Positions 27,889-35,358 of a stretch of DNA of 39,950 bases are shown piece after piece. Source of the stretch: Burkholderiales bacterium (GTDB lineage: Bacteria; Pseudomonadota; Gammaproteobacteria; Burkholderiales; SG8-39); NCBI GenBank assembly GCA_014860395.1, contig JACZJU010000067.1, positions 1 through 39,950 of the forward strand, in the 5' to 3' direction. The notes under the pieces are model-generated. The model was not told the origin of the DNA. It made no database searches and was given only the letters and a program-made list of their open reading frames with translations. Every line of letters starts with the position of its first letter. The stretch's first letter is position 1. Made by a program: the position numbers and the translations under genes.

Positions 27889-29076
27889 ATGTCCGCTCTT
27901 GCACCTCTCGAACAGTCCGTGCTTCCTGCCGGCATACGCTCGCGCTTCGTCGACAACGTCAACGGCCTCAGGATGCACCTGCTGGAAGCCGGGTTCGAGG
28001 ACGGCAACCGGCCCTGCGTGCTGCTGCTGCACGGCTTCCCCGAACTCGCCTACAGCTGGAGAAAAGTAATGCTGCCGCTGGCGCAAGCCGGCTTCCATGT
28101 GATCGCCCCGGACCAGCGGGGCTACGGCCGCACCACCGGCTGGGACGCGAACTACGACGGCGATCTCGCATCCTTTCGCCTGCTCAACCTCGTGCGTGAT
28201 GCCCTGGGCCTGGTGTTTGCGCTCGGATATCGCTCGGTGGCCGCAGTCGTGGGGCACGATTTCGGCTCGCCCGTCGCTGCCTGGTGCGCGCTGGTGCGGC
28301 CGGACGTGTTCCGCTCGGTGGCGCTGATGAGCGCGCCCTTCGCCGGTCCGCCGCCGCTGCCTTTCGACACCGCCCGCGACACGGCGCCCAGGCCGGCCGC
28401 GACCGGCCTCGCCGATCCCGGCATGAATGCGGCGCTGGCCAAGCTGCAACCCCCGCGCAAGCACTACCAGTGGTACTACTCGACGCGCGAGGCCGATGCC
28501 GACATGCACCGCTGTCCGCAGGGCGTGCACGCCTTCCTGCGCGCCTACTACCATTGCAAGAGCGCGGACTGGAAACAGAACAATCCTCGCCCGCTCAAGT
28601 CGTGGAGCGCCGCGGAACTCGCCCAGCTGCCCACTTACTACGTCATGCATCTCGACCAGAACATGGCGCAGACCGTGGCGCCGCAGATGCCCTCGGCGGT
28701 CGAGATCGCGGCCTGCGCCTGGCTGCCCGAGAACGAGCTCGCGGTGTACAGCGCCGAGTACGGCCGCACCGGCTTCCAGGGCGGGCTGCAGTGGTATCGC
28801 TGCGCCACCAACGCGGTGTTCACATGCGAACTGCAGGTCTTCTCCGGCCGCAGCATAGACGTGCCCTCCTGCTTCGTCGCCGGAAGCAGCGACTGGGGCA
28901 CCTACCAGAAACCGGGGGACTTCGAGAAAATGCAAAGCACTGCATGCACCCGCATGCTGGGCTGTCACCTCGTGGACGGTGCAGGCCACTGGGTGCAGCA
29001 GGAGCAGCCGCGGCAGGTGAGCGAGCTGTTGCTCAGCTTCCTGCGGCAGCAGGCCGGGCTAGGCCGGGCATCCTGA
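27889..29076 (+). CDS. Alpha/beta hydrolase, epoxide hydrolase-like
   Basis: A 395-residue hydrolase. The oxyanion-hole HGFP is at 49-52. The nucleophile elbow GHDFGS has Asp124, as in epoxide hydrolases and haloalkane dehalogenases rather than Ser esterases. A cap domain follows with Tyr residues (HYQWYYSTRE; EYGRTGFQGGLQWYR) that could activate the epoxide oxygen. The catalytic His lies in DGAGHWVQQEQP near the C-terminus. HGFPE and the cap Tyr favour an epoxide hydrolase. GGAGAAAT precedes the ATG. Confidence 0.88.
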   Translation: MSALAPLEQSVLPAGIRSRFVDNVNGLRMHLLEAGFEDGNRPCVLLLHGFPELAYSWRKVMLPLAQAGFHVIAPDQRGYGRTTGWDANYDGDLASFRLLNLVRDALGLVFALGYRSVAAVVGHDFGSPVAAWCALVRPDVFRSVALMSAPFAGPPPLPFDTARDTAPRPAATGLADPGMNAALAKLQPPRKHYQWYYSTREADADMHRCPQGVHAFLRAYYHCKSADWKQNNPRPLKSWSAAELAQLPTYYVMHLDQNMAQTVAPQMPSAVEIAACAWLPENELAVYSAEYGRTGFQGGLQWYRCATNAVFTCELQVFSGRSIDVPSCFVAGSSDWGTYQKPGDFEKMQSTACTRMLGCHLVDGAGHWVQQEQPRQVSELLLSFLRQQAGLGRAS

Positions 29077-29096
29077 ATCCAGCGGCGATTATTCGT

Positions 29097-29573
29097 TCAG
29101 CAGGTCTTGGCGGCGCGGCAGGCGGCTACTGCTGGCGCGGCAGAGATCACGGGCCGGCCCTCCTTGGCCCAGGCCACGATGCCGCTCTTCACGTTGTAGA
29201 CCTTTGCATAGCCCGCCCGCTGGGACAGGAACTGGCTCAGCGCTTTGGTGCGATTGCCCGTGCGGCAGATGACGATCAGCGGCTCGCCGGGCTTGGAAAT
29301 GACGCCTGCCCTTTGCAGCCATGTGGCCGGATCGGCGTTGCCGCGCTCGTCGAAAAACGTCAGCAAGTGGCTGCCGGGGACGATGCCGGTTTGCTCCCAC
29401 TCCGGTCGGGTGCGGATGTCGATCACCGGAACGCCCGCCGCGGCCAGCTTCGCCAGCTCGGCGTTGTCGATGTCGATGACCTCGGCGCGGGCGGAGAAGG
29501 CGGCGATGACCAGTCCGACGCCGGCCAGCAGGCGGCGCATGAAATTCAAGTTGAAAAAATAGGTGGTATGCAT
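29097..29573 (-). CDS. Exported rhodanese-domain protein
   Basis: A 158-residue single rhodanese domain behind a signal peptide (RRLLAGVGLVIAAFSARA, cleavage near residue 30). The active-site loop CRTGNRT starts at Cys103, the predicted persulfide carrier. VPVIDIRTRPEWEQTGIVPG is the CH2A-type motif. It is therefore a periplasmic sulfurtransferase-like protein. The start could instead be the internal Met12. It converges with the hydrolase gene, 20 bp away. Confidence 0.88.
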   Translation of the reverse strand: MHTTYFFNLNFMRRLLAGVGLVIAAFSARAEVIDIDNAELAKLAAAGVPVIDIRTRPEWEQTGIVPGSHLLTFFDERGNADPATWLQRAGVISKPGEPLIVICRTGNRTKALSQFLSQRAGYAKVYNVKSGIVAWAKEGRPVISAAPAVAACRAAKTC

Positions 29574-29652
29574 ATTGATCTCGTATCAGTCGAGAGTTGA
29601 GAGAAAAGGCACCGATTTCGATAAATGGCGAGAATGCATCCGCGGGGGGATC

Positions 29653-29680
29653 AACAAGGGGGGATGCATCCCCCCTTGTT
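29653..29680 (-). terminator. Perfect 28-bp palindrome downstream of SDR gene
   Basis: A perfect palindrome with 14-bp arms (AACAAGGGGGGATG and its complement) lies 60-87 bases past the SDR stop codon, upstream of the rhodanese gene. There is no long T tract, so it may be a Rho-assisted terminator, an mRNA 3'-end stabiliser or a dyad operator. Flanking G/C runs (CGGGGGGATC) partly repeat its arms. Confidence 0.5.
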
Positions 29681-29739
29681 CGTGGGATAAGGGCTTTTCC
29701 CCCGCCGGAGACACTTCGCTTGGTTCCGACTTGTCCGGC

Positions 29740-30498
29740 TTAGGTCTTGGCTTTCTCCAGCCCGCCGACGTAGAACCTGTTCCAGGTCGGGCTGATGATG
29801 AGTTCGTTGACGCAGGCGCGCGGCGGCAGGCTGACGAGGTACAGTAAGGTCTGGCCCAGATCCTCCGCCTGCAGCATTTTTTCGCGGTCTTCCTGCGTCG
29901 GCGGCACAGGGCGCTTCTCGAGTATCGGCGTCGCCACCTCGCCCGGCAGCACTGAGGTCGCGCGTATGCCGTGTATGCACTCTTCGGCGTTGATCGACTC
30001 CGACAGCGCGATCACGGCCCGCTTGGTTGCGTTGTAGGCCGGCCCGGTGAGCGTGCTCGCGTAGCGGCCGGCCCAGGACGACACGTTGATGATCAGCCCG
30101 TCCTTCTGCGCGCGCATCGCCGGCAGCACCGCGTGACAGCAATAGAACAAACCGGACAGGTTGATCGCGACGACATCGTCCCAGCCTTCGACCTCAACGT
30201 TATGCCAGTTGCGCTTGCCCAGATTGGTGCCGGCGCTGTTGATTAGGATGTCGATGCGCTTGTGCCGGCCGAGTATATCCTTGGCCGCCTGCGCCACCGC
30301 TTTGCGGTCGGAGACTTCCAACTGCACCACTTCCGCGCTGCCCTCGGCCTGCACCTGCTTCAGCGCCGACGCATTGGTCGCCTTGTTGCGGCCGCTGATC
30401 ACCACGTGCGCGCCGGCGCGCGCGAGCTCCATCGCGCCCGCAAGCCCGATGCCGCTGCCGCCGCCGGTAATCCATGCCACTTTGCCTTTCAAGCTCAT
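29740..30498 (-). CDS. Short-chain dehydrogenase/reductase
   Basis: A 252-residue classical SDR: TGGGSGIG at residues 11-18, NSAG at 87-90, catalytic Tyr155/Lys159 in YNATK. It begins MSLKGKVAWITGGG at ATG 30498 after an AAGGAG site. The C-terminus (LVSLPPRACVNELIISPTWN) is the variant found in SDRs of the YdfG/serine-dehydrogenase-like group, and it lacks the usual VDGG ending. The substrate is unknown. It is upstream of the palindrome at 29653 and downstream of the structured repeat at 30577. Confidence 0.9.
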   Translation of the reverse strand: MSLKGKVAWITGGGSGIGLAGAMELARAGAHVVISGRNKATNASALKQVQAEGSAEVVQLEVSDRKAVAQAAKDILGRHKRIDILINSAGTNLGKRNWHNVEVEGWDDVVAINLSGLFYCCHAVLPAMRAQKDGLIINVSSWAGRYASTLTGPAYNATKRAVIALSESINAEECIHGIRATSVLPGEVATPILEKRPVPPTQEDREKMLQAEDLGQTLLYLVSLPPRACVNELIISPTWNRFYVGGLEKAKT

Positions 30499-30576
30499 GC
30501 TGACTCCTTGGATAATTTCAATATGTTTCGTTACCGTGCGCGCACCGGTGTAGCAGCGACGCGGCAGTGATGAAAC

Positions 30577-30761
30577 TTGCGCGGACGGCGGCCCGTCCGC
30601 GCGGATCGTCGATTGCGCAGGGATGAAAAGCGTATCCCTGCGCAATCGACGATCTTGTATAAACCCCTAAGCCGACCTTGTTTTCAACCGTAACCGTGAT
30701 TTCTGTACGGATACGCTTTTCATCCGTACAGAAATCACGGTTGGCGCGCGCAGCGCGCAAA
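30577..30761. repeat. Four-hairpin structured repeat, copy 1 (185 bp)
   Basis: Layout: H1 at 30579-30602 (10-bp stem, 4-base loop). H2 at 30604-30654 and H3 at 30692-30742, each 51 bases with a perfect 21-bp stem and 9-base loop. H4 around 30744-30758 (GCGCGC-GCA-GCGCGC). The H2 loop GAAAAGCGT is the exact reverse complement of the H3 loop ACGCTTTTC, so the hairpins could kiss. Equally, H2 and H3 are an inverted pair of related hairpins sharing core GGAT-loop-ATCC. The ends are TTGCGCG and CGCGCAA. It fills most of the gap between the SDR and GST genes. Confidence 0.9.
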
Positions 30762-30817
30762 TCCTTTGGCGGCACGTGGTACAGCGGAAAAGATACTGTC
30801 CATAGCCGCCTCGAGAC

Positions 30818-31510
30818 CTACCTCTTCTGATACTGCGCCGCGCCGAACAGCATCGCCTTTGCCTTGTCGTCAATCAGCGGCCGGCGCCGGTCGGCCAGCA
30901 CCGCCAGGCCGCGCTGCACTGCCGGCCGCGCGGCGATGCCGTCGAACCAGCGCTTCACATGCGGGTACTCGTCCATTTCCACGCCCTGGTTTTTGTACGA
31001 ACGCAGCCAGGGCATGATGGCCATGTCGGCAATGGTGTATTCATCGCAGGCGATGAACTTGCTCTCCGCGAGGCGCCGGTCCATCACGCCGTAGAGCCGG
31101 TTCGCTTCCTTGGCGTAGCGCTGCATGGCGTAGGGAATCTTCTCCGGCGCATAGATGAGGAAATGGTGCGCCTGGCCCAGCATCGGCCCGACGCCGCCCA
31201 TCTGGAACATCAGCCATTGCAGCGTGGACCAGCGGTCGCGGATGTCCTCGGGCAGGAACTTCCCGGTCTTGGAGGCGAGATAGAGCAGCATCGCGCCCGA
31301 CTCGAACATGGATATCGGTTTTCCGTCCGGGCCGTCGTAATCGATCATCGCCGGCATTTTGTTGTTGGGGCTGATCTTGAGGAACTCGGGCCTGAACTGG
31401 TCGCCCGCGCCGATATCGATCGGGTGTACGCGGTAGGGCAGGCCGGTTTCTTCCAGCATGATATGAATCTTGTGGCCGTTCGGCGTCGGCCAGGAATACA
31501 GGTCGATCAT
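30818..31510 (-). CDS. Glutathione S-transferase, YfcG/Nu-class-like
   Basis: A 230-residue cytosolic GST. The N-terminal thioredoxin domain MIDLYSWPTPNGHKIHIMLE has Thr9 and Asn11, the residues that contact glutathione in YfcG, and continues QFRPEFLKISPNNKMPAMID and FESGAMLLYLA (the gamma-Glu site). The C-terminal helical domain follows with ADMAIMPWLRSY. YfcG is a glutathione disulfide-bond reductase, so a redox role is likely. AAGGA precedes the ATG. The enone reductase gene ends 32 bp upstream in the same orientation, so the two form a probable two-gene unit. Confidence 0.92.
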   Translation of the reverse strand: MIDLYSWPTPNGHKIHIMLEETGLPYRVHPIDIGAGDQFRPEFLKISPNNKMPAMIDYDGPDGKPISMFESGAMLLYLASKTGKFLPEDIRDRWSTLQWLMFQMGGVGPMLGQAHHFLIYAPEKIPYAMQRYAKEANRLYGVMDRRLAESKFIACDEYTIADMAIMPWLRSYKNQGVEMDEYPHVKRWFDGIAARPAVQRGLAVLADRRRPLIDDKAKAMLFGAAQYQKR

Positions 31511-31542
31511 GGTTGCTATCCTTTTTGTCAGGTTGGCGCTTG

Positions 31543-32541
31543 CTAGATCAGCTTGACCAACTGCTTGCCGAAGTTCTGCCCCTTCAACAAACCGATGAAG
31601 GCCTTGGGCGCGCTCTCCAGGCCGTGTGCCACGGTCTCGCGGTATTTCAGCTTGCCCGTGGCCACCCAGTCGGCAAGGTCCTTCAGCGCCGGAGGCCACA
31701 GATTCAGCCGGTCGCTGACGATGAAGCCCTGCACCTTGATGCGATTGGTCAGTATCGCCTGGAAGGTCTTCACGCCGTAGGGCTCGGTGGCGTTGTACTG
31801 CGAAATCAGGCCGCACACGGCGATGCGCGAAAACGCGTTCGTGCGCTTCAGCACCGCGTCGAGGATTTCGCCGCCCACGTTCTCGAAATAGCAGTCTATG
31901 CCGTCGGGCGTGGCAGCCTTCAGATCCTGGTTCAGCCTGCCGGCCTTGTAGTCGACGCAGGCGTCAAAACCCAATTCGTTCACCACGTAGTCGCATTTTT
32001 CCTTGCCGCCGGCGATGCCCACGGCGCGGCAGCCCTTCAACTTGGCGATCTGTCCCACCGCGCTGCCGACGGCACCCGAGGCCGCGGACACCACCACGGT
32101 CTCGCCCGCCTTCGGCTGGCAAATGTCGAGCAATCCGACCCAGGCGGTGACCCCGGGCATGCCGATTACGCCGAGGTAGGCCGACATGGGCACCTTGCTC
32201 GCATCCACCTTGTTCACCCCGGTTCCGTCCGAGCAGCCGTACTGCTGCCAGCCGTAAGCGCCGGTGACGATATCGCCGACCTTGAATTTCGGGTTCTTCG
32301 ATTCGATCACTTCGCCCACCGTGCCGCCGACCATGACCTGATCGATTTCCTGCTTGGCCGCATAGGACTTGGTGTCGTTCATGCGCCCGCGCATGTACGG
32401 GTCGAGCGAGAGATAGTGGTTGCGCACCAGGATCTGCCCTTCCGCCGGCTTGGCGACGGGCGTGTTCACGATCTTGAAATTCTCTTCCGTCACCCAGCCT
32501 ACGGGGCGGCTGGCGAGCAGGACTTGCATGTTGGTAGCCAT
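31543..32541 (-). CDS. NADPH-dependent enone/alkenal reductase (CurA/LTB4DH-like MDR)
   Basis: Zinc-free medium-chain reductase, 332 residues, that reduces C=C of enones and alkenals. HYLSLDPYMRGRMND and the NADP motif SAASGAVGSAVGQIAKLKGC are hallmarks of the leukotriene B4 dehydrogenase/curcumin reductase group. FENVGGEILDAVL and GFIVSD also fit. ATG 32541 is preferred (GAGG five bases upstream); a GTG at 32547 is in frame. The 5' leader is formed by the 88-bp two-hairpin repeat at 32557-32644. With GST it could form a detoxification pair for reactive carbonyls. Confidence 0.92.
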   Translation of the reverse strand: MATNMQVLLASRPVGWVTEENFKIVNTPVAKPAEGQILVRNHYLSLDPYMRGRMNDTKSYAAKQEIDQVMVGGTVGEVIESKNPKFKVGDIVTGAYGWQQYGCSDGTGVNKVDASKVPMSAYLGVIGMPGVTAWVGLLDICQPKAGETVVVSAASGAVGSAVGQIAKLKGCRAVGIAGGKEKCDYVVNELGFDACVDYKAGRLNQDLKAATPDGIDCYFENVGGEILDAVLKRTNAFSRIAVCGLISQYNATEPYGVKTFQAILTNRIKVQGFIVSDRLNLWPPALKDLADWVATGKLKYRETVAHGLESAPKAFIGLLKGQNFGKQLVKLI

Positions 32542-32556
32542 GGGCACCTCGATAAA

Positions 32557-32644
32557 TTAGAGCCTGTTTCAAAATGAGGGGATACCTCCCCTCAGACTCC
32601 CCTAAAGCGGAGGCCATTTCGTCAATTCTGAAATAGCCTCTTAG
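32557..32644 (-). repeat. Two-hairpin repeat with inverted termini, copy A (88 bp)
   Basis: Read in the direction of the enone reductase gene, it contains hairpin I (GGCTATTTC-N9-GAAATGGCC, one T-G pair) and hairpin II (GAGGGGA-GGTA-TCCCCTC) followed by ATTTT. The termini are imperfect inverted repeats: AGAGCCTGTTTCAAAATGA at one end, AGAGGCTATTTCAGAATTGA at the other. The copy ends about 16 bases from the start codon. Copy B lies at 36147-36233 in the same orientation relative to its gene. Confidence 0.85.
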
Positions 32645-32655
32645 GAGTTGCGATG

Positions 32656-32841
32656 TTGCGCGGACGAAACGCCGTCCGCGCGGATCGTTGATTGCGCACG
32701 GATGAAAAGCGTATCCGTGCGCAATCAACGATCTTGTTTATGAACCCTACGCAGTCCTTGTTTTTAATCATAACCGCGATTTCTGTACGGATGCGCTTTT
32801 CATCCGTACAGAAATCGCGGTTGGCGCGCGCAGCGCGCAAA
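32656..32841. repeat. Four-hairpin structured repeat, copy 2 (186 bp)
   Basis: Same direction and layout as the copy at 30577. H1 is 32658-32681 (9-bp stem, 6-base loop), H2 32683-32733 and H3 32772-32822, with 21-bp stems and 9-base loops. Relative to copy 1, H2 shows two compensated base-pair changes (C-G to T-A; G-C to C-G) and H3 one (T-A to C-G). The stems are therefore kept although the sequence drifts. The H3 loop is GCGCTTTTC, pairing with the H2 loop GAAAAGCGT through eight Watson-Crick pairs and one G-T. The copy begins 12 bases after repeat copy A ends. Confidence 0.9.
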
Positions 32842-32857
32842 GTCAGCGTTCTATTTT

Positions 32858-33991
32858 CTACGCGGCGCTGGCGAAGCGCTCGGAATGATGATCCACGTCG
32901 CCCAGGGTGGCGTTGATCATGGTCAGGCGCTTGGCGTAATGGCCGGCGGCAAGCTCGTTGCTTACGCCCATGCCGCCATGCAACTGGATCGCCTCCTCGC
33001 TGATGTGGCGGCCGGAGCGGCCGATTTGGATCTTGGCCGCCGAAACCGTGCGCTTGCGCTCGTTCGGATCCTCCGACTGCACCTTTACTGAAGCGAGCAG
33101 GGCGAGCGAGCGCGACTGCTCGCAGTGGATCATCATGTCCACGGCGCGGTGCTGCAGGGCCTGAAAGCTGCCTATCGGCCGGCCGAACTGCTGCCGCGTC
33201 TTCAGGTATTCGTAGGTGGCGGCGTTCAGCGCTTCCATCGCACCCACCGCTTCGGCGCACAGCGCCGACACGGCGAAATCGGCAGCGCGCTCGAGCAACG
33301 GCAGCGCCGCATCGACTTCGCCCAGTACGCCATCGGCGCCGACCTTGACGTTCGCGAACTTGATTTCCGCGGCGCGCATGCCGTCGATGGTGCGATAGCC
33401 CTGCACCGCGACGCCAGCGCTTTTTCTGTCCACCAGGAACAGGCTGATGCCTTTTGCATCGCGCGCGCCGCCCGCGGTGCGCGCGGACACCACCAGCTTG
33501 TCCGCACTCTCGCCGTGCAGCACGACCGCCTTGTGGCCGTTCAACACATAGCCTGCGCCATCGCGCTTGGCCGCGGTCTCGACGCAATTGAGCTCGTAGC
33601 GGGATTTTGGCTCGCCCAGCGCGGCTGCGAGCAAGAGCTTGCCTTGCACCACTTCGGACAGGATCGCCTGCTTCTGCGCCTCGCTGCCGCCGAGGTCGAT
33701 CAGGCTGCCGCCGACGACGACCGTGGAAAAATACGGCTCGACCACCATGCCGCGGCCGAGTTCGGTCATCACCAGCATGGTATCGACGGAACTGCCGCCG
33801 AAGCCGCCGTGCGCTTCGTCGAAAGCCACGCCGAGCAGGCCCATTTCGGCGAACTGCGCCCACACCTTGTCGGAAAAACCCTGCTTCGAGGCGATGATCG
33901 CCTTGCGCGCTTCGAAGCCGTATTCCTTGGCTATGTATTTCTGCAGGCTGTCGCGCAGTTGCTGCTGTTCGTCGCTGTATATGAAGTCCAT
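32858..33991 (-). CDS. pimD: Acyl-CoA dehydrogenase, PimD-like (pimeloyl-CoA dehydrogenase small subunit)
   Basis: A 377-residue acyl-CoA dehydrogenase of the type paired with a larger partner. It begins MDFIYSDEQQQLRDSLQKYI and has FDEAHGGFGGSSVDTMLVME-like N-terminal helices. The usual SEP(G/Q)xGSD substrate loop is replaced by LGEPKSRYELN. The FAD region TRQQFGRPIGSFQALQHRAVDM and the C-terminal AIQLHGGMGVSNELAAGHYA follow. This subunit type lacks the usual catalytic-Glu motif and works as a heteromer. Its stop-to-start arrangement puts it just after the PimC-like gene (2-bp gap), which strongly supports the complex. Confidence 0.87.
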   Translation of the reverse strand: MDFIYSDEQQQLRDSLQKYIAKEYGFEARKAIIASKQGFSDKVWAQFAEMGLLGVAFDEAHGGFGGSSVDTMLVMTELGRGMVVEPYFSTVVVGGSLIDLGGSEAQKQAILSEVVQGKLLLAAALGEPKSRYELNCVETAAKRDGAGYVLNGHKAVVLHGESADKLVVSARTAGGARDAKGISLFLVDRKSAGVAVQGYRTIDGMRAAEIKFANVKVGADGVLGEVDAALPLLERAADFAVSALCAEAVGAMEALNAATYEYLKTRQQFGRPIGSFQALQHRAVDMMIHCEQSRSLALLASVKVQSEDPNERKRTVSAAKIQIGRSGRHISEEAIQLHGGMGVSNELAAGHYAKRLTMINATLGDVDHHSERFASAA

Positions 33992-33993
33992 GG

Positions 33994-35181
33994 TCAGAGC
34001 CCCAGTACCATTTGCGAAATGATGTTGCGTTGGATCTCGTTCGAACCGCCGTAGATCGAGGTCTTGCGGTAATTGAAATAAACCGCGGCGGCCGCAGCGG
34101 CATATTCGGGCCCGACCGACTCGCCTTTCCAGTTGCCGTCGCGAACCTCCGGCCGGAACGGCAGCGCGTACGGCCCCACCGCCTCCATCGTCAGTTCGGT
34201 CAGCGCCTGCTGAATGTCCGTGCCCTTGATCTTGAGGATGGAGGCCTCGGGGCCAGGCTTGGTGCGCGACGAGAGCACGCGCAGCAGCGTTATTTCGAGG
34301 GCCATCAGCTCGACTTCCACCGCGGTGATGCGGTCGCGGAAACGCGGATCCTGCATCAGCGGCTTGCCATTGCGCAGTTCCTTCGCCGCAATCGCCTTCA
34401 ATTGCTCCAGCTCGCGCTTGGATTCGCCCACGCGGGCGATGCCGGTGCGCTCATGGCCGAGCAGGAACTTGGCGTAGGTCCAGCCCTTGCCCTCTTCGCC
34501 CACCATGTTCTGCGCCGGCACCTTGACGTTGTCGAAGAACACCTCATTCACCTCGTGCTCTTCGTCCAGGGTGATGATCGGGCGCACGGTGACGCCGGGC
34601 AAGGTCATGTCGATCAGGAGAAAGGAAATGCCCTCCTGCTTTTTCACCGTGGTGTCGGTGCGCACCAGGCAGAAAATCATGTTCGCGTACTGGCCCAGCG
34701 TGGTCCAGGTCTTCTGGCCGTCGACGATATAGTGATCGCCCTGGCGCACTGCCTTGGTCTTGACCGAAGCCAGGTCGGAGCCCGAGCCGGGCTCGCTGTA
34801 GCCCTGCGCCCACCAGTCCTCCGAGGACAGGATGCGCGGCAGGTAATATTCCTTCTGCCATTTGCTGCCGAAGTTCTGGATTACCGGCGCCACCATCACC
34901 AGGCCGAAGGGCATCACGCGCGGCGCGCCGGCGTAGCCGCATTCCTCGTCGAATATATGCTGCTGGATCGGCGTCCAGGCGCAGCCGCCGTACTCCTTCG
35001 GCCAATTGGGAGCAACCCAGCCTTTTTTGTAGAGGATCTTCTGCCAGCGCACCCAGTCGTCCTTGACCAAACGCTTGTGGTGCAGCACCTTTTCGCCGAT
35101 GTCCTTGGGCAGATTTTCGTGCACGAAACTGCGCACGTCTTCGCGAAACGCCTGTTCTTCCTTGGTGTAATTGAGATCCAT
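33994..35181 (-). CDS. pimC: Acyl-CoA dehydrogenase, PimC-like (pimeloyl-CoA dehydrogenase large subunit)
   Basis: The catalytic partner of the previous gene, 395 residues from ATG 35181 (MDLNYTKEEQAFREDVRSFV). FAD/substrate motif: QGYSEPGSGSDLASVKTKA. DGQKTWTTLGQYA follows. The C-terminus IYGGSNEIQRNIISQMVLGL contains the probable catalytic Glu. The NWPKEYGGCAWTPIQQHIFD stretch is characteristic of the group that includes PimC and bile-acid/cholesterol side-chain dehydrogenases, which also act as heteromers. Substrate could be a dicarboxylyl-CoA or a branched acyl-CoA. The AAGGA before the ATG and the extended -10 upstream support this start. Longer in-frame upstream sequence is a shadow of the divergent crotonase. 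Confidence 0.9.
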   Translation of the reverse strand: MDLNYTKEEQAFREDVRSFVHENLPKDIGEKVLHHKRLVKDDWVRWQKILYKKGWVAPNWPKEYGGCAWTPIQQHIFDEECGYAGAPRVMPFGLVMVAPVIQNFGSKWQKEYYLPRILSSEDWWAQGYSEPGSGSDLASVKTKAVRQGDHYIVDGQKTWTTLGQYANMIFCLVRTDTTVKKQEGISFLLIDMTLPGVTVRPIITLDEEHEVNEVFFDNVKVPAQNMVGEEGKGWTYAKFLLGHERTGIARVGESKRELEQLKAIAAKELRNGKPLMQDPRFRDRITAVEVELMALEITLLRVLSSRTKPGPEASILKIKGTDIQQALTELTMEAVGPYALPFRPEVRDGNWKGESVGPEYAAAAAAVYFNYRKTSIYGGSNEIQRNIISQMVLGL

Positions 35182-35218
35182 GGGGGGAGTCCTTCGGATG
35201 GCGCGATTGACAAATTTT

Positions 35219-35227
35219 ATTATATCA
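35219..35227 (-). promoter_or_regulatory. Extended -10 promoter for the pimC-pimD pair
   Basis: On the minus strand TGATATAAT gives a perfect TATAAT with the TG extension, about 38 bases before the ATG at 35181. The -35 region is poor (about 17 bp upstream is GGATGGAA), as is usual for extended -10 promoters. The surrounding AT-rich patch is unique in this GC-rich neighbourhood. Confidence 0.6.
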
Positions 35228-35295
35228 CCGGGCGCTTGCTTTCCATCCGCGCCCGGCTTTTCAGCCGGTCGAAAGCCCCTGTTCGGAACTGGGTT

Positions 35296-35325
35296 TTGCC
35301 AGCCACGACTTCGATCTGCTATGTT
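35296..35325 (+). promoter_or_regulatory. Promoter for the divergent crotonase gene
   Basis: TTGCCA (35296-35301) and TATGTT (35320-35325) are separated by 18 bp and lie about 33 bases before the ATG at 35359. Confidence 0.45.
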
Positions 35326-35358
35326 GGCATTGCTTACATCGCACAAAGACCAGACCAC

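Noticed and set aside
27775..28989. Upstream extension of the YdhR-like frame
   Set aside because: It is a shadow of the alpha/beta hydrolase on the plus strand. ATG 27774 has GGGAGAAG before it and gives a protein of normal family length.
30577..32841. Structured repeats as integron attC sites or a CRISPR array
   Set aside because: attC sites have imperfect stems with bulged bases and RYYYAAC/GTTRRRY ends, absent here; the two copies are 2 kb apart with genes between, so there are no CRISPR spacers.
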